Shown: positions 11,596-21,496, counted from the first letter of the stretch. The stretch is 64,000 nt of DNA from Exiguobacterium aestuarii (GCF_020171655.1 NZ_JAIVAC010000001.1:248001-312000); one strand, 5' to 3'. The notes: generated by a model not told the origin, from the letters alone. Translations and numbers: made by a program.

Positions 11596-11624
11596 GTGAC
11601 AATGCTTCAGTTTCACGGTATAAT
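11596..11624 (+). promoter_or_regulatory. candidate yajC promoter
   Basis: GTGACA (11596-11601) and a perfect TATAAT (11619-11624) are 17 bases apart, 26 bases upstream of the yajC start. Confidence 0.55.
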
Positions 11625-11650
11625 GAACCTGATATTGAAGGAAAGGGTGA

Positions 11651-11938
11651 ATGTTACTCATGGAAACAATCGTTGCGTTATTACCAATGATCTTGATTTT
11701 CGTCGTATTTTACTTCTTGTTGATTCGTCCACAGACGAAACGCCAAAAAGAAGTACAAGCGATGCAAAACGCCCTCGAGCGTGGCGACAGCGTTGTCACA
11801 ATCGGCGGTTTACACGGCGTCGTTCATCAAATCGAAGACACACATGTCGTTTTGAAATGCGATCAATCGCTTCTCCGTTTCAACCGAAGCGCAGTTGCGG
11901 AAGTCGTGAAAAAAGCGAATGCCTCATTTGAGGAATAA
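11651..11938 (+). CDS. yajC: preprotein translocase accessory subunit YajC
   Basis: YajC joins SecD and SecF in the accessory complex of the Sec translocase. The 95-residue protein has one N-terminal transmembrane helix (about residues 7-24), the conserved FYFLLIRPQTKRQKE, and a cytoplasmic domain with RGDSVVTIGGLHGVVHQI. The ATG at 11651 lies eight bases after AAGGA; a second ATG three codons later is possible. secD and secF lie 4.2 kb away on the same strand, separated by inserted accessory genes. Confidence 0.93.
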   Translation: MLLMETIVALLPMILIFVVFYFLLIRPQTKRQKEVQAMQNALERGDSVVTIGGLHGVVHQIEDTHVVLKCDQSLLRFNRSAVAEVVKKANASFEE

Positions 11939-11944
11939 GCAAGT

Positions 11945-11977
11945 AAGCGTCTGACCATTATGGTCGGACGCTTTTTT
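11945..11977. terminator. intrinsic terminator after yajC
   Basis: A 12-bp stem (11945-11956 / 11962-11973, one G-U) has a T6 run. It covers the stop codon of the converging flavoprotein gene. Confidence 0.85.
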
Positions 11978-13115
11978 GTGTGGATAGAAGTTGGGGAAGA
12001 ATTCTTCGGGCGGCCTCTTGTCCACCGTAGACGGCTCTTGCGAATGGGCCGATGATCAAATCCGCATAGGCATTCGTCAAGTATAGACCAGGCGTCCATT
12101 CGAGACGTTCATTCAAGGCAGGTGTACCGCATGGCGTGAGAGGAAGATGAAGCTGATCGATTAATGGCTGCAAGAAAGTCTCTTTCACAGGGTGTGGTCG
12201 GATTCCTGTACAACAGACGACTTCTTGCCCGGCAAGTCTTTCACCGTTCACGAAAAGCGAACCACTGTCCCGCTCGACTTCTCCGATGAGATGTGTCACG
12301 GCGTTCGTTTGAATGAGGCGTTTCACTTTCAAGACGAGATCGTTTGGAGCGGACCCCGGCTTTCGTTCACGAGCGATGAATGATCGCTTTGTCGTCCAGT
12401 CTTGTTTCAGACGATGGAAGTCAATTAATCCTTTCGGTCCCATGAATTGGCGGTCGGCGTCAAATTGACTCACTTCTAGTGGTCGTCTCGTCACGAGTGT
12501 CACGTGATGACCTTGATTGACACGCTTCACGACATAGTGAAGTGCTGTGATGCCACCGCCGACGACAATCACTTCATCTGATTCGTTCGAAGGATCGTTC
12601 ATGAAAACGTGTCGGCAACGTTCATCCGCCCATTCGGGTAACACGACGTTTGCGGATTGACCGATCGCGACAATGACCGAGTCCGCGACGATGAGGCGGC
12701 GGTCTGTTCGGACGTGATAGTGCGCCCCATCCTTTCGGAGCGTCATCACTCGTTCATTGCCGAGGAATCGCTCCTCGAGGCGATACGTGTCCCATAATGA
12801 TTCGGCATGGTCGTTGAACAGTTCGAGTGAAGGACGACCGAACGTATCTTTGAAATGATTGGAGCGATAGGCATAACGAGACGCGAATTGCTTCAAGGCG
12901 TGCGGATTCGAAGAAACGTGGTGCACGCGAGTCGAACGAAGGTGTGACATAGATATGGATGAAGTTTGTTGTTTCCAATTCGTGAGCGGGTCGGTGTGTC
13001 GGTCGACGATCAGAACATCTTCCAGTTGCCCGCCTTGTTCCATATATGAGATGGCGAGTGTCATCCCATGGACACCTGCACCGATAATTAATAAGGATGT
13101 GTTCTCAACATTCAT
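11958..13115 (-). CDS. FAD/NAD(P)-binding oxidoreductase, probably Zur-regulated
   Basis: A 385-residue flavoprotein with an N-terminal FAD motif (LLIIGAGVHGMTL, residues 8-20) and a second dinucleotide motif in the middle (EVIVVGGGITALHYV). A third conserved stretch, EVVCCTGIRP, looks like the ATG-type motif of flavin monooxygenases, and SMSHLRSTRVHHVSSNP follows the FAD domain. The layout is that of the SidA/IucD-YdhS-like N-hydroxylase and NAD(P)/FAD-binding group; the substrate is unknown. The ATG at 13115 follows AGAGGT; upstream codons would read through the promoter. Promoter and Zur box directly upstream suggest induction in zinc limitation. It converges on yajC and is divergent from the chemoreceptor. 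Confidence 0.8.
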   Translation of the reverse strand: MNVENTSLLIIGAGVHGMTLAISYMEQGGQLEDVLIVDRHTDPLTNWKQQTSSISMSHLRSTRVHHVSSNPHALKQFASRYAYRSNHFKDTFGRPSLELFNDHAESLWDTYRLEERFLGNERVMTLRKDGAHYHVRTDRRLIVADSVIVAIGQSANVVLPEWADERCRHVFMNDPSNESDEVIVVGGGITALHYVVKRVNQGHHVTLVTRRPLEVSQFDADRQFMGPKGLIDFHRLKQDWTTKRSFIARERKPGSAPNDLVLKVKRLIQTNAVTHLIGEVERDSGSLFVNGERLAGQEVVCCTGIRPHPVKETFLQPLIDQLHLPLTPCGTPALNERLEWTPGLYLTNAYADLIIGPFARAVYGGQEAARRILPQLLSTQKSVRP

Positions 13116-13128
13116 GTGAATACCTCTC

Positions 13129-13180
13129 AAAACGTAATAATTACGATTTAAAGTATACAAACATGACTTCTTTTTGTCAA
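13129..13180 (-). promoter_or_regulatory. sigma-A promoter with Zur box
   Basis: On the minus strand TTGACA (13180-13175), a 17-base spacer and TATACT (13157-13152) form a near-consensus promoter. Immediately downstream lies AAATCGTAATTATTACG followed by TTTT (13149-13129), which differs from the B. subtilis Zur box (AAATCGTAATNATTACGATTT, as I recall it) at one position. The box covers the expected transcription start, a typical repressor placement. Confidence 0.8.
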
Positions 13181-13233
13181 AACGCAATCGAATCAACATT
13201 CATCCACCTCATTTCGAAAAATCGATTTGATTC

Positions 13234-13249
13234 ATGAAAACGTTTGCAT
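13234..13249 (+). promoter_or_regulatory. cre-like CcpA site
   Basis: ATGAAAACGTTTGCAT fits the catabolite-responsive element WTGNAANCGNWWNCAW at every position. It lies 47 bases before the chemoreceptor start, between a weak TTGATT (13227-13232) and TAATGT (13250-13255). Confidence 0.6.
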
Positions 13250-13295
13250 TAATGTCAAATTGAGAAGAAATTCGAGATGAAGGAGAACGGATGAC

Positions 13296-15068
13296 ATGGA
13301 CGTGAAACGATTGGTAAGACCGATAAAGAATTGGAAAGGGGGGACATGGAAGCGGAGCGGTACAAAACAGAAGGGACGTTCTTCTCTCAGAAGACGAATG
13401 TCGATTGCGCTAGTACCCACAATTATTGCTCTCGTTCTTGTCGGGGCGCTTGGTTCATATCAACTGAGACAATCGACTGCCGCATATGACCGGGTGTTGA
13501 GCGAGGGGACGCAGGAGATGCTGTTGGCTGAAAATCTGTCGCTCGCGGTGACCGATGCGGAACGTTATTTGAACTACTATATGCTCGTTGCCAATCCGAA
13601 AACACTCATCAGTCTGCAAAGTGTCCAGGAGCAGCGTGACGAGTTGATGGCTTCACTGAAGGCATCCTCTTCAGATGAGAAGATTTTATCTTGGTTGGGC
13701 GATTTGGAGAAATTTAACGAGTTGTTGGACCGTGAAATGAATCGTGCCATCGAACTTCGCCAGCAACAAGATGAGATTGGGTATAAAACGGTTCTCAATA
13801 CGAGCGTGACGCCGACGACGGACCGTGTTCGGATGACGGTGACAGACCTTGTCGAATACAAAGGTGATCTCCTTGCGTCCGAGACGAAAGCTGTACAGGC
13901 CGAAGCGGAGAGCTCGATCCTCTGGATGCTTGTCATCAGCGTCGTCGGTGTCGTGATTGGAATCCTGTCCTTGCTCGCCCTGCAACGTCTCTTCTTAAAA
14001 CCGATCAACCGACTCGGTCGTCAAGCACGAATCATGGCGGGTGGCGATTTGACGGGTGAAGATATTGAGGTCGCCTCAAACGATGAACTCGGAGACCTTG
14101 TCACAGCTTTCAACGAAATGAAACATAACCTTGTCGGATTGATTCGTCGGGTAGGAGAAGCTTCAGAAAAAGTCACTGCCTATTCAGAAGAACTGTATGC
14201 GAGTACGGACCACGTGGCGACAACGACCCAAGGTGTCTCTCGTTTGTTTGAAGACATGAATGTGGCGGCCCAAGGGTCGTCTAAACGAGCGGAAGAAGGG
14301 ACGATTGGCGTCAATCAAGCGGTTGATGGATTGAACCAGATTGCCGCAGCGTCACAAGGAGTGAATGAACAGACGATTCATACACTTGAAGCGGCAAACG
14401 GTGGGCTTGAGACCGTTCAATTAGCAGAGCAGCGAATGCAAGAGATTCGTCGCGCCAATGAGCTCACGCAACAGATGGTGACTCGTCTTTCGAATCAGTC
14501 GCTTGAGATTGAGAAGATTACCCGCTCCATCACGGCCATCACGGAACAGACAAACTTGCTTGCGCTCAATGCGGCCATCGAGGCGGCACGTGCGGGAGAA
14601 CATGGGAAAGGTTTCGCGGTCGTCGCGGCAGAAGTGAGAAAGCTTGCCGAGGAGTCGAAGCAATCTGCCATTCAAATTCAGACCGTCGTCCGTGACATCC
14701 AGCGAGACACGGAGCAAGTCGAGACAGCGTTCGAAGAATCGAGCGTTCATGTCGAGAGTGGTGTATCACAGATGGGTGAAGTCGCCTCGGCGTTCCGTGA
14801 GATTGTATCGGTCATCGAAGAGACGTCGCGTCAGATGAGTGAGATTGCCGCGGCGACAGAAGAAGTGAGTGCCAATACGACAGAAGTTGCCGTTTCGGTC
14901 GAGGATATGTCCACGAACGCAGTCTCGACACAACGCAGCGTCGAAGAGGCGGGGGCTAATGTCGAGGAACAACTCGCGGCCATCCAAGAAATCAACAGCA
15001 TCGCCGAAACGATGAGTCATATGTCGTCTGAACTAAAAGATGTCGTCCATGTGTTTAAGACGACATAA
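13296..15068 (+). CDS. methyl-accepting chemotaxis protein
   Basis: A 590-residue transmembrane chemoreceptor. A basic N-terminal stretch of about 34 residues precedes transmembrane helix 1 (about 35-57); an extracellular helical region of about 150 residues, likely a four-helix-bundle sensor, follows, then helix 2 (about 205-232), a HAMP domain and a long cytoplasmic coiled coil. The signalling tip is clear ([35 protein letters not shown]), with flanking glutamate/glutamine sites for methylation. The ligand is unknown. The ATG at 13296 follows GAAGGAGAACGGATGAC. The gene is monocistronic between a cre-like site and a hairpin. Confidence 0.93.
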   Translation: MDVKRLVRPIKNWKGGTWKRSGTKQKGRSSLRRRMSIALVPTIIALVLVGALGSYQLRQSTAAYDRVLSEGTQEMLLAENLSLAVTDAERYLNYYMLVANPKTLISLQSVQEQRDELMASLKASSSDEKILSWLGDLEKFNELLDREMNRAIELRQQQDEIGYKTVLNTSVTPTTDRVRMTVTDLVEYKGDLLASETKAVQAEAESSILWMLVISVVGVVIGILSLLALQRLFLKPINRLGRQARIMAGGDLTGEDIEVASNDELGDLVTAFNEMKHNLVGLIRRVGEASEKVTAYSEELYASTDHVATTTQGVSRLFEDMNVAAQGSSKRAEEGTIGVNQAVDGLNQIAAASQGVNEQTIHTLEAANGGLETVQLAEQRMQEIRRANELTQQMVTRLSNQSLEIEKITRSITAITEQTNLLALNAAIEAARAGEHGKGFAVVAAEVRKLAEESKQSAIQIQTVVRDIQRDTEQVETAFEESSVHVESGVSQMGEVASAFREIVSVIEETSRQMSEIAAATEEVSANTTEVAVSVEDMSTNAVSTQRSVEEAGANVEEQLAAIQEINSIAETMSHMSSELKDVVHVFKTT

Positions 15069-15069
15069 C

Positions 15070-15100
15070 AAATGCCCTGACGCTCGCGTCAGGGCATTGC
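15070..15100. terminator. hairpin between chemoreceptor and zupT
   Basis: TGCCCTGACG-CTCG-CGTCAGGGCA (15073-15096) forms a 10-bp perfect stem between two converging genes; the T tracts on both sides are weak. Confidence 0.65.
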
Positions 15101-15103
15101 TCG

Positions 15104-15964
15104 TTACATTAATAAGATAAGACTCGTCGCCATGACAATCATCCCGGCGACCATTCCATACATCGAATGATGGGCATGCCCATATTCGCGGGCTGCAGGG
15201 AGCAACTCGTCGAGCGAGATGAAGACCATGATCCCCCCGACTGCTGCAAACAACAGCCCGAAGACGGTGTCGCTCAAGAACGGCATGAGAATTAAAAATC
15301 CGATGGCAGCCCCAGCTGGCTCGGCGAGACCGGATAACATCGAAAGCTTGAACGCCTTCTTCCGTGAACCTGTCGCATAATAAATCGGCACGGAGACGGC
15401 GATCCCTTCCGGAATGTTATGCAGTGCGATTGCGATAGCAATGGCCACACCGACGGTTGGGTCATCAAGCGCCGAGATGAACGTCGCAAGTCCTTCCGGG
15501 AAGTTGTGAATCCCGATGGCGAGTGCCATGAAGATCCCCATTTTCTTTAGGCGACTTTGTGTCTCAGGATGATTGATTGGAGCCGCTTCATTTGTTGCTG
15601 TCGTTGCCAACTCTTGCGTTGACGGGTCGTTCTGCATCGATTCAACGAACTTGACCTCGTGCGGGTTCTCCATTTTCGGGATGAACTTATCGATCATACC
15701 GATCAAGAACATTCCCGCGAAGAACGCGAGGACGGTGTAAATCGTTCCGGTATACTCCCCCTGTGCGCCGACAAGTTCTTCAAGCGCCTTTGGGAAAATC
15801 TCGATGAAGGATACATAAATCATGACACCGCCTGAAAATCCGAGAGAGATGGACAAGAAAGCCGTGTTCGTTCGTTTCGCAAAGAAAGCGATCATACTCC
15901 CGATTCCCGTCGCAAGTCCTGCAAACAAGGTAAGGAGAAATGCAAAAATAATTGTGCTGTCCAT
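15104..15964 (-). CDS. zupT: ZIP-family metal transporter ZupT
   Basis: A 286-residue membrane protein with eight predicted helices. The metal-binding helices are distinct: MALAIGIHNFPEGLATF and AIAIALHNIPEGIAVSVP carry the HNFPEG and HNIPEG signatures of ZIP transporters. A cytoplasmic loop of about 50 residues separates helices III and IV, and helix VIII ends the protein. The family imports Zn2+ and other divalent metals. The ATG at 15964 follows AAAGGAG; an N-terminal extension to 16048 lacks support. It is two genes away from the Zur-boxed flavoprotein, but I see no good Zur box at its own promoter. Confidence 0.9.
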   Translation of the reverse strand: MDSTIIFAFLLTLFAGLATGIGSMIAFFAKRTNTAFLSISLGFSGGVMIYVSFIEIFPKALEELVGAQGEYTGTIYTVLAFFAGMFLIGMIDKFIPKMENPHEVKFVESMQNDPSTQELATTATNEAAPINHPETQSRLKKMGIFMALAIGIHNFPEGLATFISALDDPTVGVAIAIAIALHNIPEGIAVSVPIYYATGSRKKAFKLSMLSGLAEPAGAAIGFLILMPFLSDTVFGLLFAAVGGIMVFISLDELLPAAREYGHAHHSMYGMVAGMIVMATSLILLM

Positions 15965-15988
15965 ATGGAAAGACTCCTTTGATGTTGT

Positions 15989-16029
15989 GATGTTAGCTAC
16001 ATCATACATGAAGTTTTGCCCTTGCGCAA
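15989..16029 (-). promoter_or_regulatory. zupT promoter with small dyad
   Basis: On the minus strand TTGCGC (16029-16024), 17 bases, TATGAT (16006-16001). The imperfect dyad GATGT-TAGCT-ACATC (15989-16003) overlaps the -10 and could be an operator; no regulator is assigned. Confidence 0.45.
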
Positions 16030-16175
16030 CATTTAGTCTCGTACGCAAATTAACGCTACATTTATGTGAATAGACGTTACAATTTTAGGAAAATGATTGA
16101 TAAATGTTTAGAAAATTTGTAATGTTAACGAGAGAAGTTAGATCAAGAACAGTGGTTTAGAAAGGAAATAGTCGT

Positions 16176-17477
16176 ATGTACAAAAAAGGCAACATTGCGA
16201 TTTTCGCGGTCATCATGATTGCGACAATCCTGCTCGCTGTGTTCTCGACACCTTGGGTCGTCAAGAACACGAACCTCGGACTCGACTTAAAAGGTGGATT
16301 CGAAGTTTTGTATGAAGTACAACCGCTCGAAGACGGCGACGTCATCGACGAGTCGGCGATGAATGCAACCGTTCGCGCCATCAACAACCGAATCAACGTC
16401 CTCGGTGTATCCGAACCGGACGTTCGAATCGAAGAAAACAATCGAATCCGTGTCCAGCTCGCTGGCGTATCGAACCAAAACGAAGCGCGCGAAGTCATCT
16501 CGTCAACAGCACAATTGACGTTCCGTGACGTGGATGACAATGTCTTGCTCGACGGGAAAGACTTAGCTCCTCGTGGCGCGGCACTCAGCTACAATCAGCA
16601 AGGGCAACCAGTCGTTGAGTTGACACTTCAATCGGCCGATCAGTTTGGCGAAGTGACGTCTGAAATCTCACAACGTCCTGCCCCTGAGAACCGTCTCGTC
16701 ATCTGGCTTGATTACGAAGAAGGTGACACATACGAAGAAGAGATTCAAAAAGAAAACTCGAAAATCGTTTCGGATGCTTCTGTAAATGGTCCGATCTTGT
16801 CAGATAAAGCGATTATCTCTGGTGGTGGGATTGATGCGGAGAGCGGACAACGTCTTGCCGACATCTTGAACGCAGGGGCACTCCCGGTCAAACTCGATGA
16901 GATCTACTCGACGTCGGTATCGGCTCAGTTCGGTCAAGACGCATTAGAAGAGACGGTATTTGCCGCTTCAATCGGGATCATTGCCGTGTTTATCTTCATG
17001 TTGTTCTTCTATCGTCTACCAGGACTCGTGTCGATCATCACGCTTGTACTGTATATTAACTTGATCATGTTGTTCTTCAATGGAATCAATGCGGTCTTGA
17101 CGCTCCCAGGGATTGCGGCACTTGTCCTCGGGGTCGGGATGGCGGTCGATGCGAACATCATCACGGCGGAACGAATCAAAGATGAGCTCCGCTCTGGGAA
17201 GTCGGTCTTGTCGGCATTCCGTGCCGGTAACCGTCGTTCCCTCAGTACGATCATTGATGCCAACTTGACGACGCTTATCTCGGCTGCGGTCTTGTTCTAC
17301 TTTGGACAAAGTTCGGTCAAAGGGTTCGCCGTCATGCTCATGATCTCAATCGGGATGACGTTCATCTCGAACGTATTCATCTCACGTTATTTGATGCACC
17401 TCCTTGTCTCAAGTCGTCTGTTCGACAAACGTAAAGGATGGTTTGGTGTGAAGGAGAGTGAAATCCGTGAACTTTAA
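16176..17477 (+). CDS. secD: protein translocase subunit SecD
   Basis: SecD uses the proton gradient to help pull preproteins across the membrane. The 433-residue protein has transmembrane helix 1 near the N-terminus, the diagnostic NLGLDLKGGFEVLYEV, a periplasmic-type extracellular domain of about 200 residues (shorter than in Gram-negatives), and five further helices with GVGMAVDANIITAERIKDELRSGKS. The ATG follows AAAGGAAATAGTCGT. In B. subtilis, Listeria and Staphylococcus SecD and SecF are one fused protein; here SecD ends in its own stop and secF starts inside its tail. Confidence 0.94.
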   Translation: MYKKGNIAIFAVIMIATILLAVFSTPWVVKNTNLGLDLKGGFEVLYEVQPLEDGDVIDESAMNATVRAINNRINVLGVSEPDVRIEENNRIRVQLAGVSNQNEAREVISSTAQLTFRDVDDNVLLDGKDLAPRGAALSYNQQGQPVVELTLQSADQFGEVTSEISQRPAPENRLVIWLDYEEGDTYEEEIQKENSKIVSDASVNGPILSDKAIISGGGIDAESGQRLADILNAGALPVKLDEIYSTSVSAQFGQDALEETVFAASIGIIAVFIFMLFFYRLPGLVSIITLVLYINLIMLFFNGINAVLTLPGIAALVLGVGMAVDANIITAERIKDELRSGKSVLSAFRAGNRRSLSTIIDANLTTLISAAVLFYFGQSSVKGFAVMLMISIGMTFISNVFISRYLMHLLVSSRLFDKRKGWFGVKESEIREL

Positions 17478-18393
17478 GCTTACTGAATGGAATTACGTCA
17501 AACATATGCGCACGATGTTCTTGATTTCGACGGCAATCGTCGTTCTCGGAATCGGTCTCTTGTTCTTCCGAGGATTGAACCTTGGGATTGACTTCGCCTC
17601 AGGAACGCGTGTCGAGGTTTTAACAGAAGAACGTGTCTCGCAAGAAGAGTTCACGCAAGCATTTAATGACGCAAGGATTGACCAAGAGATTTCGAGCGTC
17701 CAGTATGCAGATGAAGGACGTTTGGCATATGTCACGTTCGTCGGACAACTAGGTCAAGAAGAAGTCGCGAGCGTCAAGACGGCGTTCACGGAGCAGTTCG
17801 GCAACGACCCGAACATCAGCACCGTGTCGGCTCAAGTCGGTCGTGACTTGGCGAAAAACGCCTTGTATGCGGTAGCCGTTGCGTCGATCGGGATCATCCT
17901 GTATATCACGGTCCGTTTCCAATTCTCCTATGCGGTTGCGACAGTGGTGGCGATGTTACACGATGCCTTCTTCATGATTGTCGCATTCTCACTCTTTGGG
18001 ATTGAGGTCAACTTGTATTTCATCGCAGCAATCCTGACGATTATCGGTTATTCCGTCAACGATACGATTGTTACGTTCGACCGCGTGCGGGAGAACATCA
18101 CATCGTATGAAAAAGAACGGAAGATACGTTCGATGGACGTCTATGAGTCGATCATCAACAAATCGATTCAAGAGACGATTGTCCGTTCGGTCAATACCGT
18201 CATCACGGTACTCGTTACGGCGATCGCCTTATACGTGTTCGGTGCCGAGTCGATTCGCAGCTTCTCGCTTGCATTGATAATCGGACTCTTCATGGGGATG
18301 TACTCATCCATCTTCATCGCATCGTATTTGTGGCTCCTCATCAAGCGCACGACCATCAACAAGAAAAAAGATACGCCGGTCACAGAGGCGTAA
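17467..18393 (+). CDS. secF: protein translocase subunit SecF
   Basis: SecF completes the SecDF complex. It has helix 1, the motif GLNLGIDFASGTRVEV, a small extracellular domain and five helices with ILTIIGYSVNDTIVTFDRVREN. AAGGAG at 17451-17456 lies ten bases before GTG 17467 but only one base before GTG 17458, so 17467 is preferred; this gives an 11-base overlap with secD in a different frame. A 308-residue product results. A strong terminator follows. Confidence 0.93.
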   Translation: MNFKLTEWNYVKHMRTMFLISTAIVVLGIGLLFFRGLNLGIDFASGTRVEVLTEERVSQEEFTQAFNDARIDQEISSVQYADEGRLAYVTFVGQLGQEEVASVKTAFTEQFGNDPNISTVSAQVGRDLAKNALYAVAVASIGIILYITVRFQFSYAVATVVAMLHDAFFMIVAFSLFGIEVNLYFIAAILTIIGYSVNDTIVTFDRVRENITSYEKERKIRSMDVYESIINKSIQETIVRSVNTVITVLVTAIALYVFGAESIRSFSLALIIGLFMGMYSSIFIASYLWLLIKRTTINKKKDTPVTEA

Positions 18394-18399
18394 TGAGTG

Positions 18400-18427
18400 G
18401 GTCTCCCTTTAAACGGGAGACCTTTTT
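18400..18427 (+). terminator. intrinsic terminator after secF
   Basis: Stem GGTCTCCC / GGGAGACC (18400-18407 / 18415-18422) followed by T5. Confidence 0.9.
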
Positions 18428-18492
18428 AAATGTCAAGACGGCACATCTTTCACGTGGTCTGCTATAATCTACAATTGATTGGAGTGAAGGAC

Positions 18493-20787
18493 ATGTACCA
18501 TTCGAAGAAACAGTGGCTTTATCCGGAAACGAACCCGGACGACGTCACACGTTTACAAAACGAATTAAATATATCAGCACAACTCGCGACGTTGCTCGTT
18601 CAGCGTGGACATCAGGATGTAGAAGCGGCCAAGGCATTTTTGTATGCCGAGGAAGAACTCGTCTTTCATGACCCGTATTTGTTTGAACAGATGGAAAAAG
18701 TCGTATCCCGGATCAAGCAGGCGGCGGACGAGGGTGAGATGGTGCTCATCTATGGTGACTACGATGTCGATGGTGTCAGTGCCTCTTCGGTCATGTGGCA
18801 CGCCTTGACCGAGATTGGTGTCATGGCCGAGTGCTATATCCCAAACCGTTTCACGGAAGGGTATGGACCGAACAAGGAAGCGTTCCAATGGGCAGCGAAC
18901 GAAGGGTTCACCTTGGTGATCACAGTGGACTGTGGAATCTCAGGGATTGAAGAAGCGACACTGTTAAAAGACCTTGGTGTCGATTTGATCATCACCGACC
19001 ACCACGAGCCGAAAGAGACATTGCCGGACGCGTATGCCATTATCCACCCACACATCGACCCGAGATATCCATACGATAAACTCGCCGGTGCAGGTGTCGC
19101 CCTCAAAGTGGCACATGCCGTTTTAGGAAGAATGCCAGAAGAACTGCTTGATTTGGCAGTACTCGGAACGATCGCCGACCTCGTCCCACTCGACGGTGAG
19201 AACCGATTGCTCGCGAAAAAAGGGATTGTGGCACTCGAAGCTTCGAAACGACCAGGTATTTTAGCACTACGTGAAGTGTGTGGTCTCGGTGATAGCGTGT
19301 TGAACGAAGAATCGGTCGGTTTCGCGTTCGGTCCACGGATCAATGCGGCGGGCCGTCTCGATTCAGCGATGCCGGCGCTTCAAATGCTCCTTGCCGAACA
19401 CGTCGAAGAAGCGCTCGAACTTGCGAAACAGCTCGATAAGCAAAATAAAGAACGTCAAGATATCGTCAAAACGATTACGGCTGAAGCGAAAGAACTCGTC
19501 GAAGCATCGATGACAGAGGACCGTGTGCTCGTCGTCGCGAGTGAGAAGTGGAACCCGGGTGTCGTCGGGATCGTCGCCTCTCGTCTCGTCGAGGCGTACT
19601 ATCGTCCGGTCATTCTCCTTTGCCACGACCCGGAGACGGGCAAGGCGAAAGGTTCGGGTCGCTCGATTGACGGGTTTGACTTATTTAAAGAACTCTCGAA
19701 AAATGAAGACATCTTGCCGCACTTCGGGGGGCATCCGGCCGCTGCCGGGATGACGCTTCAATCCGAGAACGTCGCCGAATTGCGTGAACGGCTGAATCGT
19801 CAAGCGGAAATAATTCCAGATGACGTATTCGTGCCACGGGTCAACGTCGATTTAAAGCTGACGGTCAATGACGTCTCGCTCGATTTGATTTCAGAGATTG
19901 CGAAATTGGCGCCGTTCGGCATGGGCAACCCGTCTCCACGCGTCGTCGTCGCAGATGCGAAACTTCGTGACATTCGTCAAATCGGACGCGATGCGACACA
20001 TTTGAAAGTGCAGCTCGCCGGAGACAAGCGTGAGCTCGACGGCATCGGCTTCGGGTTCGGACATGTCGTCTCGGAAATCTCGCAGATGGCCCACATCTCG
20101 GTGATGGGCAGTCTTCAAGTGAATGAATGGAACGGGATGCGAAAACCGCAGCTCATGATTCAAGACTTACGCGTCGATGACTTCCAAGTGTTCGACTATC
20201 GCGGGAAGAAAAAATCGGTACAAGAGCTGAAAGACTTACCGAAAGAACATACGTCGTTCTTGTCGTTCCAGGGAACAATGGAAGACTACCCGCTCCATGA
20301 AGGAGACGAACCGCTCAATCGTTTCGTCGTCCTGCTCGATTTGCCTGACGATGAAGACGTTCTTGCAGAAAAACTCCATGAAGGCGTCGAGCGAATTTAT
20401 TGCGCGTTCGGTCAAGGAGACTCGTTCTTTGAGCGTCTACCATCACGCGAGGATTTCCGAACGTATTATGTACACATGGCGACATGCGAACGGAAAAATC
20501 TACGTGAAAACCTGATTCGTCTGTCAAAAGAGCGAAAATGGTCAAAAAATACGATTCAATTTATGCATCAAGTATTCTCTGAACTCGAATTTCTTGTTAC
20601 AATGGAAGACGGACTGCCTGGAGTCAATCCAGAAGCACCGAAACGCGATTTGACCGAGGCGCCGTGCTATCAACGCCGGATTGGGCGCCAACAACTCGAA
20701 GAGCGTTTCGTATACGCGTCATTGGCGGAGCTCAAAGAGCGGTTACAATCGTTGCGATCGAACAAGATGCAGGAGGCATACACATAA
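18493..20787 (+). CDS. recJ: single-stranded-DNA exonuclease RecJ
   Basis: RecJ is a 5'-3' ssDNA exonuclease of recombination and mismatch repair. The 764-residue protein has the DHH phosphoesterase motifs [23 protein letters not shown] and [12 protein letters not shown], the DHHA1 domain with [11 protein letters not shown] and [11 protein letters not shown], then an OB-fold ([11 protein letters not shown]...[10 protein letters not shown]) and a poorly conserved C-terminal domain typical of Firmicutes. The ATG at 18493 follows GGAGTGAAGGAC; a frame extending to 18430 passes through the promoter region (TATAAT at 18463-18468). apt follows within two bases of the stop. Confidence 0.94.
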   Translation: MYHSKKQWLYPETNPDDVTRLQNELNISAQLATLLVQRGHQDVEAAKAFLYAEEELVFHDPYLFEQMEKVVSRIKQAADEGEMVLIYGDYDVDGVSASSVMWHALTEIGVMAECYIPNRFTEGYGPNKEAFQWAANEGFTLVITVDCGISGIEEATLLKDLGVDLIITDHHEPKETLPDAYAIIHPHIDPRYPYDKLAGAGVALKVAHAVLGRMPEELLDLAVLGTIADLVPLDGENRLLAKKGIVALEASKRPGILALREVCGLGDSVLNEESVGFAFGPRINAAGRLDSAMPALQMLLAEHVEEALELAKQLDKQNKERQDIVKTITAEAKELVEASMTEDRVLVVASEKWNPGVVGIVASRLVEAYYRPVILLCHDPETGKAKGSGRSIDGFDLFKELSKNEDILPHFGGHPAAAGMTLQSENVAELRERLNRQAEIIPDDVFVPRVNVDLKLTVNDVSLDLISEIAKLAPFGMGNPSPRVVVADAKLRDIRQIGRDATHLKVQLAGDKRELDGIGFGFGHVVSEISQMAHISVMGSLQVNEWNGMRKPQLMIQDLRVDDFQVFDYRGKKKSVQELKDLPKEHTSFLSFQGTMEDYPLHEGDEPLNRFVVLLDLPDDEDVLAEKLHEGVERIYCAFGQGDSFFERLPSREDFRTYYVHMATCERKNLRENLIRLSKERKWSKNTIQFMHQVFSELEFLVTMEDGLPGVNPEAPKRDLTEAPCYQRRIGRQQLEERFVYASLAELKERLQSLRSNKMQEAYT

Positions 20788-20788
20788 A

Positions 20789-21307
20789 ATGGATTTCAAA
20801 CATCATATTAAAGAAGTAGCGGATTACCCGAAGGAAGGAATCAGCTTCAAAGACATCACGTCACTCATGCAAAATGGCGAAGTCTATAAGAAATCGGTAG
20901 ATGAGCTCGTCGCTTATGCACGTGAACGTGGAGCAGAGTTGATTGCTGGACCGGAAGCGCGCGGATTTGTCGTCGGTTGCCCGGCAGCTTATGCACTTGA
21001 ACTCGGGTTCGTACCTGTACGTAAAGAAGGAAAGTTACCACGTGAGACTGTACGTGTATCATACGGTCTCGAGTACGGAACAGACATCTTAACGATGCAC
21101 AAAGATTCAATCCAACCTGGACAACAAGTAGTCATCCTCGACGACTTGCTCGCAACAGGTGGTACAATTGAAGCGACAATCAAAATGATTGAACAACTCG
21201 GTGGAGTTGTGGCAGGAATCGGGTTCTTGATTGAACTCGACGGACTCGGTGGACGTGAGCGTCTTGAAGGATATGACGTCTTCTCACTCATCCGATACGA
21301 AGACTAA
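20789..21307 (+). CDS. apt: adenine phosphoribosyltransferase Apt
   Basis: Apt salvages adenine to AMP with PRPP. The 172-residue protein starts [22 protein letters not shown], the family N-terminus, and has the PRPP-binding loop [13 protein letters not shown] and the flexible-loop region [16 protein letters not shown]. The ATG at 20789 follows AGGAGG at a wide 12-base spacing. It is co-transcribed with recJ, as in B. subtilis, and ends at a terminator. Confidence 0.95.
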   Translation: MDFKHHIKEVADYPKEGISFKDITSLMQNGEVYKKSVDELVAYARERGAELIAGPEARGFVVGCPAAYALELGFVPVRKEGKLPRETVRVSYGLEYGTDILTMHKDSIQPGQQVVILDDLLATGGTIEATIKMIEQLGGVVAGIGFLIELDGLGGRERLEGYDVFSLIRYED

Positions 21308-21312
21308 TGTTT

Positions 21313-21340
21313 AAACGGGAAGCATATGCTTCCCGTTTTT
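21313..21340 (+). terminator. intrinsic terminator after apt
   Basis: AACGGGAAGC-ATAT-GCTTCCCGTT with a T5 run. Confidence 0.9.
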
Positions 21341-21372
21341 GAATAGTTTTTGAGGAAAATAACCTACAACCT

Positions 21373-21401
21373 TTGACAGGTCGTCAGATTTTTTCGATAA
21401 T
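21373..21401 (+). promoter_or_regulatory. relA promoter
   Basis: TTGACA (21373-21378), 17 bases, GATAAT (21396-21401); the leader to relA is about 90 bases long. Confidence 0.7.
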
Positions 21402-21496
21402 GGTTATAAAAATTAGAGAATCTTGTATATAAACTACTACCATGCTGCGACGAATCTGAGTCGATAGGAGCGGTAAGAAAAAGGGTGTCGAATGTT

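Noticed and set aside
16117-16131. Zur-like sequence TTGTAATGTTAACGA upstream of secD
   Set aside because: Three mismatches to the box and more than 100 bases from the zupT promoter; likely chance similarity.
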